Origin: Verrucomicrobiales bacterium | GTDB taxonomy: Bacteria > Verrucomicrobiota > Verrucomicrobiia > Limisphaerales > UBA9464 | Reading direction: 5' to 3' | NCBI GenBank assembly: GCA_003445095.1 | Contig: DLVS01000006.1 | Coordinates: 1 to 11,215 of the forward strand | Length of the DNA: 11,215 nucleotides | Program-made: the position numbers and the translations under genes | Shown: positions 5,769 to 11,215 of the stretch, in pieces | Layout: each line of letters begins with the position of its first letter | Position numbering within the stretch: position 1 is the stretch's first letter | Notes under the pieces: model-generated | What the model was told of the DNA's origin: nothing | What the model saw: the letters and a program-made list of their open reading frames with translations, nothing else | Database searches by the model: none

Positions 5769-7007
5769 ATGAAAACTCAAATAGGAACACTTCTCTTGGT
5801 CACCGGTATCGCGGTAATTTGCTCCAGTCTCACTCAGGCTCAGTGGAACAACTGCAATTTCACCAATGTACTCGGCTATTATCCGTTCCTAGGCACAGCG
5901 CGGAATCAGGGTGCCACGAATATTCACGGGATAGATTTCCACGGAACGGTCGTCGGCGCACAATCAAGTGCAGATCGGTTTGGGAATCCACTTTCTGCTT
6001 ATTCTTTCAATGGTATAAGCGACTACATTCACTTTGGCAATTCACTCAAGCCGACCTTCCCATTTACCATCGCAATGTGGGTCAAGCGACATTCCGATAA
6101 TAGGAGCATGGGAATATTCTCGAGTGGCCCTTGGGATACTTCATACTATGGCGTCCACATAGTTGTCAGACAGCGAGGGGACGCAAGAGTTGACATTGGT
6201 GATGGTGGTGCTGCCGGACCATCGTCGAGACGATCCAAGTTTGTTGTGAGTTCAAGCAATTTCATTACTACTAACCAGTGGCATCATTTGGCTTTCGTCT
6301 GTGCGAGCATAAACAATGTAGAAATTTACGTGGACGGAGCACTAAGACAGTCTGATTGGACGAGTGGGACTGGCAGTGGTGTTAAATACACTACTTCGCC
6401 TGCTCAGATTGGCTGGTCAAACGCTGGTGGTGAGCCAAATCAGCATTTTGATGGATCGATCGACGATTTCGTGGTTTTTAATCGTGCGCTTTCCACATTG
6501 GATGTGGTCGGCCTCTACAACTCAGCAGATCCTGCACTACTCGATTCAGACGGTGACAGCTACGATGACCGGGAGGAAGTAATGTCGGGGATGAGTCCTT
6601 GCAATCCGGACGAGCATCCCGCCGCGCATCTAGGCAACTATCAGCGGATGCTACGGCTGGATCTCCGGCCCACTGATATCACCGACTTTACGATCGCACG
6701 TTGGACGAATCTTCGGGATGTGGGCGTTATTTCTGAACCATACAAAGAAAAGCCGCCGATCTATGTTCCTTTTGATGAGACTGGATCGGGATTCTTCCGA
6801 AGTGCGGAAGCAACGTACCTAATCATTTCGCACGCCTTCAAATTCTCTTTCGCTACGACGGTGGGAACGAGTTACCAGGTTCAAAACTCGTACGACACGG
6901 TGTTGTGGACGAATTACTCCTCTCCAGTGCTTGGAAACAATGATAACCAGTCAGTCTTTGGTTCACCCGTTCCCGATCCGCATTTCTTCAGAGTAATATC
7001 GCCGTAG
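5769..7007 (+). CDS. Secreted LamG-domain protein with TSP3-type calcium repeat
   Basis: A 412-residue exported protein with a signal peptide (MKTQIGTLLLVTGIAVICSS, cleavage near 24, TQA-Q). A concanavalin-like LamG/jelly-roll domain follows at about 36-252. Its marks are the opening strand LGYYPFLGTARNQG, FPFTIAMWVKR, the central QWHHLAFV (170-177), VEIYVDGALR and the closing FDGSIDDFVVFNRALS. Next is an Asp-rich calcium loop, DSDGDSYDDREE (259-270), of the thrombospondin type 3 kind. A C-terminal beta domain (about 355-412) ends FFRVISP, a tail I associate with verrucomicrobial secreted proteins. Such proteins usually bind glycans or hold to the cell surface; no catalytic domain is seen. 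The gene is far richer in A+T than its neighbours and lies between a repeat cluster and a transposase relic, suggesting transfer. The ribosome binding site before ATG 5769 is weak. Confidence 0.88.
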   Translation: MKTQIGTLLLVTGIAVICSSLTQAQWNNCNFTNVLGYYPFLGTARNQGATNIHGIDFHGTVVGAQSSADRFGNPLSAYSFNGISDYIHFGNSLKPTFPFTIAMWVKRHSDNRSMGIFSSGPWDTSYYGVHIVVRQRGDARVDIGDGGAAGPSSRRSKFVVSSSNFITTNQWHHLAFVCASINNVEIYVDGALRQSDWTSGTGSGVKYTTSPAQIGWSNAGGEPNQHFDGSIDDFVVFNRALSTLDVVGLYNSADPALLDSDGDSYDDREEVMSGMSPCNPDEHPAAHLGNYQRMLRLDLRPTDITDFTIARWTNLRDVGVISEPYKEKPPIYVPFDETGSGFFRSAEATYLIISHAFKFSFATTVGTSYQVQNSYDTVLWTNYSSPVLGNNDNQSVFGSPVPDPHFFRVISP

Positions 7008-7074
7008 TGGGAGAGTCAATTGGGTCTGATGCGAATCACAGCCAAACCAGCCAAACCACAGGAGGAGGATAAAG

Positions 7075-7110
7075 GGCTGAGTTGACGCCTGTCGGGCAAG
7101 CCACTCAGCC
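7075..7110. repeat. Hairpin downstream of the LamG gene
   Basis: GGCTGAGT (7075-7082) and ACTCAGCC (7103-7110) are perfect 8-bp inverted copies around a 20-base loop that itself holds GCC/GGC. It lies about 70 bases after the LamG stop and just before the transposase remnant. It could end transcription or mark an old insertion boundary. No T-run follows. Confidence 0.4.
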
Positions 7111-7123
7111 TGCGGGTGTATGA

Positions 7124-7384
7124 ACGAAAACATCGACTCCGCCGTACGCCAACACGCTTTCGCATGCCAACCGGGAACGTCCCAGTGCGCTGGCGCAGGA
7201 TCTGTTCTACGAAACGTTGGAACATTTACGCCGGCAGAGCCCGGGGTTCGGCGGTCGACGCTTTCCGGGCCGCTTGAAGAAACTCAAACAGGACAGGGCC
7301 AGGACAACTATCGCGCCGAGACTCAGGGTGCGTTATTATCGACCCCGACTGACGGCGGTTGGTCACGACGTTCAACTCCAATGA
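7124..7384 (+). pseudogene. Internal remnant of an IS4-family transposase
   Basis: This open frame has no start codon, because TGA at 7121-7123 directly precedes it. It reads S-T-P-P-Y-A-N-T-L-S-H-A-N-R-E-R-P, then ALAQDLFYETLEHLRRQSPG and FGGRRFPGRLKKL. From memory this matches IS4-type transposases in the block before the first catalytic Asp (the S-T-L-S-x-A-N-x-x-R-P motif, then L-F-x-x-L-x-x-L and P-x-F-x-x-R). The expected V-D-S-T-T catalytic strand does not follow; after about 7290 the frame becomes basic and unrelated, and it stops at 7382-7384. Neither the N-terminal part nor the D-D-E core is found, so the element is dead. Whether it was cut by deletion or by later insertion cannot be told here. 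Confidence 0.6.
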
Positions 7385-7431
7385 ATCGAGATCTCGTTGG
7401 CCCTTCGGTAGCTGTCCTGCGCTCCGAAGGC

Positions 7432-8430
7432 CTATTTCAAATCGAGCGGATCGAACACGACGTGTTTGATTTTCTCGCGACGCCAGGTGTAGGTGACATG
7501 CACCATTCCTGCCCTGTCCTGAATAATCGCAGGATAGCTGTATTCGCCAGGTCCCTTCTCCAGCGTGAGCACCGTGTTCCAGTTGAGTCCGTCCAGCGAG
7601 CGACCGATTACAAGTTGGTTTCGATTGTCGGTGGAAGGATTGTACGCGAGCAACGCTTGGCCATTGCGCAGCATGACCGCGTCAATAGCACTGTTGGGAT
7701 TCGGTAATCCGGTGCGGCGCATAGGGCTCCATTCGCGAAGATTTCCTTCGCTCCAGGATTCGAGGACGCTGCCCTGCTTGGAGCGGCAGAGGATCTGAAT
7801 TCGCTTGTCGGGCCAAAGAAGGATGGTCGGCTGGATCGCACCCCACTGCATCGCACTATTGAGCGGGTCGGAGGTACGCCAGCGCTCATTCGGCTTGGTG
7901 AACCATTCCATATGGACCAGCCACCCGCGGTTTTCCGTGCTCGCACCACAGAGAACCGTTCCATCGGCCAGCTCGACGGGCTTGTTGCGGACCGGTCCAA
8001 TCGCATAACTCGGCAGCCGTTTGGACCGCGACCAGGTGAGTCCAGCATCCTTGGAAGTGATAAAGCGTCCCCACCATTCGGACGGGCTCGGTCCCACTTT
8101 ATAGAACAGCCAAAGGTCGCCTCCCGTTTTCCGCTGGAACAACACCGGGTTCCAGCAGGCCCATTGTTCATCGCCGTCCTCATCGCCGCGCGCGACTTCG
8201 ACAGGTTTGGTCCACTTGCGGTCCTCGTGGCGCGAGAGCCAAATGACACAATCACGAGCCCGTTCCTTGGTACCCCCAAACCAGGCCGCCATGAGGCTCC
8301 CGGCCGCATCGCAAATCGTGGAAGCGTGGGAGCTCGCTGTGGGTGGATTGTCGGCGATAAATTCTTCAACCTTGATCTGGGCCACGACAGGCAGGGCGAT
8401 AAGGCTGGCAAGCAGGCAAAGCAATTTCAT
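7432..8430 (-). CDS. Secreted sialidase-like BNR/Asp-box protein
   Basis: A 332-residue exported protein of the predicted-neuraminidase family (BNR_2-like, six-bladed propeller). A signal peptide (MKLLCLLASLIALPVVAQ) starts it, with cleavage near 18. A classical Asp box S-x-D-x-G-x-T-W is at 126-133 (SKDAGLTW), and a weaker one, RSLDGLNW, lies near the C-terminus. The family blocks SHASTICDAAGSLMAAWFGG, GDEDGDEQWACWNPVLF and GMVHVTYTWRREKIKHVVFD are clear. Related proteins occur in polysaccharide and glycoprotein utilisation loci. The substrate need not be sialic acid, since the typical sialidase arginine triad cannot be confirmed by eye. It lies 64 bp after the metal permease gene on the same strand, but a hairpin between them suggests separate transcripts. 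No further degradation enzymes are visible nearby. Confidence 0.85.
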   Translation of the reverse strand: MKLLCLLASLIALPVVAQIKVEEFIADNPPTASSHASTICDAAGSLMAAWFGGTKERARDCVIWLSRHEDRKWTKPVEVARGDEDGDEQWACWNPVLFQRKTGGDLWLFYKVGPSPSEWWGRFITSKDAGLTWSRSKRLPSYAIGPVRNKPVELADGTVLCGASTENRGWLVHMEWFTKPNERWRTSDPLNSAMQWGAIQPTILLWPDKRIQILCRSKQGSVLESWSEGNLREWSPMRRTGLPNPNSAIDAVMLRNGQALLAYNPSTDNRNQLVIGRSLDGLNWNTVLTLEKGPGEYSYPAIIQDRAGMVHVTYTWRREKIKHVVFDPLDLK

Positions 8431-8463
8431 AGACAGCTAAGACGTGGGCGGAACCATAAACGT

Positions 8464-8487
8464 CCCGCGCCATCCGCCAAGCGCGGG
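8464..8487 (-). terminator. Hairpin between the permease and sialidase-like genes
   Basis: CCCGCGC (8464-8470) and GCGCGGG (8481-8487) form a perfect 7-bp GC stem with a ten-base loop, starting seven bases after the permease stop on the minus strand. Position and strength suit a terminator, but only a weak T stretch follows on the minus strand, so it may be a 3'-end stabiliser. Confidence 0.4.
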
Positions 8488-8494
8488 GTATCTT

Positions 8495-9181
8495 TCAAGT
8501 CGCCGCGACCAGCCACCAGGCACCGATTCCGATCGCAGCCCCGGCGCACGCCTGCAACAAACCGCGATAGGCGAGGCGTCGCCCCCCAGTCCGACGAGAG
8601 AATAAACCCAGCGCCGAGGAAAATCCCGCCATGGCGACGACGGTGCCGACGGCAAACGCCAACAAATAGGCAACCGCCGCGCCGGTTGTCGGGAGGGCGA
8701 GGGCGGGCAACACGCCGAGGAAGTGGGAGCTCCCCGCCAACCCGTGCAACGTTCCAATACCAAAGGCCGCGTGCCGATGTGAATGCGCCACGGGGTGCCG
8801 GCCAGAAGCCGATTCCGGTGCGTGAAAATGCACATGCTCGTGCGTCTCTCCGTCATGAGTGTGGGTGTGCGAGTGAATCTGGATTCGGGCCGCTTGGCGC
8901 AGACTCCACAGTCCAATGCCGATCAGGAGCACACCAACCAGACGTTCGCTCCAAGACGAGATTGCCTCCACCGGCAAGACGCCCCGAAAGGCGACCGCCA
9001 ACAAGCCCACCACCGCGACTCCGGCCGAATGTCCAATCGCCCAGCGAACGCCGGTCTGCCACGCGCCGCGATGGGCTCGGACTGCCAGCGGCGCGACCGC
9101 CGCGAGGTGATCGGGACCTGAAACCACATGCAAAAACCCAGCCGCCAATCCGGCCAACGGCGCCAACATCGGACCGAGCAT
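8495..9181 (-). CDS. NicO/UreH-type nickel or cobalt permease with His-rich loop
   Basis: A polytopic membrane protein of about 228 residues with six hydrophobic segments, related to the NicO/UreH branch of nickel-cobalt transporters (near TauE/SafE). The first helix carries the H-x5-D-H signature in GFLHVVSGPDHLAAVAPLA (His18, Asp24, His25). The second half repeats it as GTLHGLAGSSHFLGVLPALA (about 143-162). Between the halves, a cytoplasmic loop at about 103-137 holds twelve histidines (HSHTHTHDGETHEHVHFH, then HSHRH), which would bind divalent metal. I chose the ATG at 9181 (ATG 9169 is also possible). The frame continues to 9403, but that extension is low-complexity, would overlap the valS start and precedes the first helix without a fold. 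No urease or hydrogenase gene is in the window, so the metal and its direction of transport are open. Confidence 0.85.
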   Translation of the reverse strand: MLGPMLAPLAGLAAGFLHVVSGPDHLAAVAPLAVRAHRGAWQTGVRWAIGHSAGVAVVGLLAVAFRGVLPVEAISSWSERLVGVLLIGIGLWSLRQAARIQIHSHTHTHDGETHEHVHFHAPESASGRHPVAHSHRHAAFGIGTLHGLAGSSHFLGVLPALALPTTGAAVAYLLAFAVGTVVAMAGFSSALGLFSRRTGGRRLAYRGLLQACAGAAIGIGAWWLVAAT

Positions 9182-9386
9182 GGGAATCACCGCGGCTGGT
9201 GGCAATCTTCGTGGTGATCGTTTTTGGCGCACGGCGCGAGGGACTGACTGGAGGGCCGGATGCGGGAAATCCGTTGTCCGGTTCGGAGGGAGGGGTGGGG
9301 CGGCGACGTTCTCACGAGTTACGACATTACTGACTCCCCCCAGTTGCCTTAGCGCCTCTCGCTCCGCTAAGATGTCCCCTCGCGAC
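9182..9386. promoter_or_regulatory. Divergent promoter region between the permease and valS
   Basis: These 205 bases separate the two outward-pointing genes and must hold both promoters. No -35/-10 pair or T-box-like leader is convincing. An in-frame ATG at 9372 could begin valS five codons earlier (MSPRD). Neither valS start has a strong ribosome binding site. Confidence 0.4.
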
Positions 9387-11215
9387 ATGACCGAAATTCC
9401 CAAGGTTTACGAGCCGAAGTCCGTTGAGGAAAAGTGGTACCAGTTCTGGTTGGACCACGGATGCTTCACGGCCGATCCCGCGCGCGTTTCTTCAACTCGC
9501 CCGGCGTACTCCATTGTGATCCCACCGCCGAACGTCACCGGCGTCCTCACGCTCGGTCACGTTCTCAACAACACGATCCAGGACATCCTCGCGCGCAAGG
9601 CCCGCATGGACGGCAAAGAAGTCCTTTGGCTTCCCGGCACCGACCACGCGGGTATCGCGACTCAGAACGTCGTCGAGAAGACCTTGAAAAAGTCTGGCGA
9701 GATCAAGCATCGCGACGATTTGGGTCGCGAGGCGCTAGTCGCGAAGATCTGGGAATGGAAGGAGAAGTACGGCGGGATCATTCTCCAGCAACTTCGTGCG
9801 CTTGGGGCTTCCTGCGATTGGACCCGCACTCGATTTACGATGGATCCGGAGTATTCCCGGTGCGTCTCCAAGGTCTTCGTCGATCTCTACAAGAAGGGAC
9901 TCATCTATCGCGGCAAGCGCATGGTGAACTGGTGCCCGGCGTCGCTCACGGCGTTGTCGGACGAAGAAGTGATCATGAAGGAACAGAAGGGGTTCATGTA
10001 TCACTTTCGCGTGGAAGTGGTGGACGGAGCGCCGGCGGCCTCGCCCGCGCGTGCGGGCATTCAGCGTACCGGCACTTTCCTTACCATCGCCACGACGCGC
10101 CCAGAAACCATCCCTGCCGACACCGCCGTGGCGGTCAACCCGTCCGATCCGCGCTACACGCACCTGATCGGCAAGCACGTGATTCGCGCGTTGCCGTTGG
10201 ATGTGCCGGAGGAACAGCGCCTCATTCCGATCATCGCGGATGAACACGTGGATTTCAGTTTCGGCACGGGCGTGCTCAAGGTGACGCCGGCTCATGACAA
10301 GGCGGATTATGAAATTGGGCTGCGGCATCGGCTCCCGGTGATCGATGTTCTGACACCAGACGGGAAAATGACGGCCGAAGCCGGCGCTGATCTCGCGGGC
10401 CTTGATCGGTTCGTCGCGCGGAAGAAAGCGGCGGAGATCTTGGAGGCCGCTGGTGCGATGGAAAAGGTAGAGCCTTACACCAACAATGTGGGGTTCAGCG
10501 AGCGTGCGGATGTGCCGATTGAACCGCGGCTGAGCGAACAGTGGTTCCTGAAGTATCCGAGTGTGCAAGCCGCGCGCGCCTGCATTGCTTTGGGGAGCGC
10601 GCCCGCCTCGGGCGCTGTCGAAGGCGCCTCGCCTTCGACACCGGCGCGCGTGGAGGCGAAGTCGGCAGCGGATGACCCCACACGCCCGAGTGCGGCGGAC
10701 GAGGCGTCCACCGCAGCGCCCGAGGCGGGCGCGCCCCCCAAAGCGGAGATGCGCTTTTTCCCCGAGCGTTGGGCCAAGGTCTATGACCACTGGATGGGCG
10801 GCATCCAAGATTGGTGCATCAGCCGCCAATTGTGGTGGGGGCATCGGATTCCGGTGTGGAGACGAAAACCGTTCAAACCCGACGAATCTTGGGAGAAGTT
10901 TGGTTTACACTTTGTCGCGAGCACCGAAAAACTGACGGTTGACGAGATCGACTCTGAACGAGCCTGGTATCGTCTCGTAAAAGTTGGTGAGGATATCCAC
11001 TGGGAAGCCGTCACATACTCGGATTCTTACGCGAAGAAACTTGAGGAGTGGGGCTTCACCCAAGACCCCGACGTCCTCGACACGTGGTTCAGCTCTTGGC
11101 TCTGGCCGTTCGCCACGATGGGCTGGACTGGCGACAAGGAAACGGACGCCAAGAACGCGACTCTGAAGACGTTCTATCCGACCACCGACCTGGTCACCGG
11201 ACCCGACATCATCTT
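9387..11215 (+). CDS. valS: Valyl-tRNA synthetase (3'-partial, with in-frame insertion)
   Basis: Class I aminoacyl-tRNA synthetase that charges tRNA-Val in the cytoplasm and edits mischarged threonine. The first 609 codons are present; the KMSKS loop and tRNA-binding C-terminus lie beyond the right edge. N-terminal marks are KVYEPKSVEEKWYQFW and PPPNVTGVLTLGHVLNN, the HIGH region, here TLGH with Thr for the first His and His58 as the last. Then come LWLPGTDHAGIATQ, the editing-domain motif TTRPETIPADTAVAVN (from 236) and GTGVLKVTPAHDKADYEIG. The returning catalytic core shows DWCISRQLWWGHRIPVW (from 475) and DVLDTWFSSWLWPF. Residues 401-453 are an Ala/Pro/Ser/Glu-rich insertion encoded by a palindromic element. 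A smaller unusual stretch lies at about 214-229 before TTRPET. The frame is intact through both, so the gene is probably functional. ATG 9387 fits the family N-terminus; ATG 9372 is possible. Confidence 0.96.
   Translation, partial: MTEIPKVYEPKSVEEKWYQFWLDHGCFTADPARVSSTRPAYSIVIPPPNVTGVLTLGHVLNNTIQDILARKARMDGKEVLWLPGTDHAGIATQNVVEKTLKKSGEIKHRDDLGREALVAKIWEWKEKYGGIILQQLRALGASCDWTRTRFTMDPEYSRCVSKVFVDLYKKGLIYRGKRMVNWCPASLTALSDEEVIMKEQKGFMYHFRVEVVDGAPAASPARAGIQRTGTFLTIATTRPETIPADTAVAVNPSDPRYTHLIGKHVIRALPLDVPEEQRLIPIIADEHVDFSFGTGVLKVTPAHDKADYEIGLRHRLPVIDVLTPDGKMTAEAGADLAGLDRFVARKKAAEILEAAGAMEKVEPYTNNVGFSERADVPIEPRLSEQWFLKYPSVQAARACIALGSAPASGAVEGASPSTPARVEAKSAADDPTRPSAADEASTAAPEAGAPPKAEMRFFPERWAKVYDHWMGGIQDWCISRQLWWGHRIPVWRRKPFKPDESWEKFGLHFVASTEKLTVDEIDSERAWYRLVKVGEDIHWEAVTYSDSYAKKLEEWGFTQDPDVLDTWFSSWLWPFATMGWTGDKETDAKNATLKTFYPTTDLVTGPDII
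10043..10058. repeat. Small GC palindrome inside valS
   Basis: GCCCGC (10043-10048), GCGT, GCGGGC (10053-10058) is a perfect 6-bp hairpin. It lies in the part of valS encoding the Ala/Pro-rich stretch APAASPARAGIQRTG, which looks longer than the usual link before the TTRPET motif. It may be a second, smaller palindromic insertion or just GC-rich coding sequence. Confidence 0.35.
10587..10744. mobile_element. 158-bp palindromic element inserted in frame in valS
   Basis: The ends are 31-bp inverted repeats, 10587-10617 and 10714-10744. They match at 30 of 31 positions (the only mismatch is A at 10596), with outer ends GCTTTGGGG and CCCCAAAGC. Directly inside the left arm is a perfect 9-bp hairpin, GTCGAAGGC/GCCTTCGAC (10617-10639, loop GCCTC). 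Directly inside the right arm is TGCGGCGGACG/CGTCCACCGCA (10691-10715, one mismatch). A weaker third pairing joins 10646-10653 with 10678-10685. The whole could fold as a closed stem with two or three arms. It contains no gene of its own, so it resembles a MITE or REP-like element moved in trans. No clear target-site duplication is seen at the edges. It is read through in the valS frame as residues 401-453 without a stop. Confidence 0.8.
10617..10639. repeat. Internal 9-bp perfect hairpin of the valS element
   Basis: GTCGAAGGC (10617-10625) and GCCTTCGAC (10631-10639) enclose the five-base loop GCCTC. It is the strongest of the internal arms and abuts the left terminal repeat, sharing one base with it. 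Confidence 0.85.

Noticed and set aside
7912..9333. A 473-codon open frame on the + strand across two genes
   Set aside because: It is antisense to the sialidase-like and permease genes, which both have clear family motifs and signal or membrane segments. Its translation is Arg/Pro-rich with no domain, as expected from the complement of GC-rich coding DNA.
9182..9403. N-terminal extension of the permease to 9403
   Set aside because: It would overlap the start of valS on the other strand and add 74 low-complexity residues before the first membrane helix. The ATG at 9181 gives a normal family start.
10587..10744. Frameshift or pseudogene reading of valS because of the insertion
   Set aside because: The + frame stays open across the element and conserved synthetase blocks resume in the same frame directly after it.
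9735..10844. A 369-codon open frame on the - strand
   Set aside because: It is antisense to valS, whose + frame shows many conserved synthetase motifs.

Overview
The window looks like a chromosomal segment of a Gram-negative, secretion-rich bacterium. It most resembles a member of the Verrucomicrobia (PVC group). That is an inference from gene content: a beta-propeller sensor kinase with a NarL-type regulator, a secreted LamG protein with a thrombospondin-type calcium repeat and a C-terminal beta domain, a secreted BNR/Asp-box sialidase-like protein, several PIN toxin-antitoxin genes, and GC-rich palindromic intergenic repeats. Most genes are clearly GC-rich, but the LamG gene is much richer in A+T.

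Layout. 1-975 (+) is the end of a CcsA/ResC cytochrome c maturation membrane protein. 1316-3800 (+) is a tight two-gene two-component operon: a propeller-type histidine kinase and its LuxR-family response regulator, followed at once by a short perfect hairpin. 3965-4889 is a toxin-antitoxin patch. A small VapB-like antitoxin (+) is followed by only about 23 codons of its PIN toxin, and this stump abuts the 3' end of a complete, oppositely oriented Phd/YefM-VapC pair (-). 4890-5768 has no convincing gene but holds a cluster of GC-rich hairpin repeats built on a CCTGAAGG core. 5769-7007 (+) is the AT-rich LamG protein. 7008-7431 holds a hairpin and a broken piece of an IS4-type transposase. 7432-8430 (-) is a secreted sialidase-like protein and 8495-9181 (-) a NicO/UreH-type metal permease with a twelve-histidine loop. 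9387 to the right edge (+) is the first two thirds of valS.

The most striking feature lies inside valS. A 158-bp element (10587-10744) has 31-bp inverted ends that match at 30 of 31 positions, with further hairpins between them. It sits in frame and adds about 53 Ala/Pro/Ser/Glu-rich residues just before the conserved MRFFPERW and DWCISRQLWWGH blocks. It looks like a palindromic mobile repeat domesticated inside an essential gene, comparable in principle to the Rickettsia palindromic elements. A smaller GC palindrome also occurs in the editing-domain region of the same gene.

Links between genes: the kinase and regulator clearly form one signalling unit, and the minus-strand antitoxin and toxin form one translationally coupled operon. 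The two secreted proteins fit a lifestyle of binding or degrading polysaccharides and glycoproteins. The repeats, transposase relic and toxin stump mark 3.8-7.4 kb as a zone of past rearrangement between more conserved housekeeping genes.
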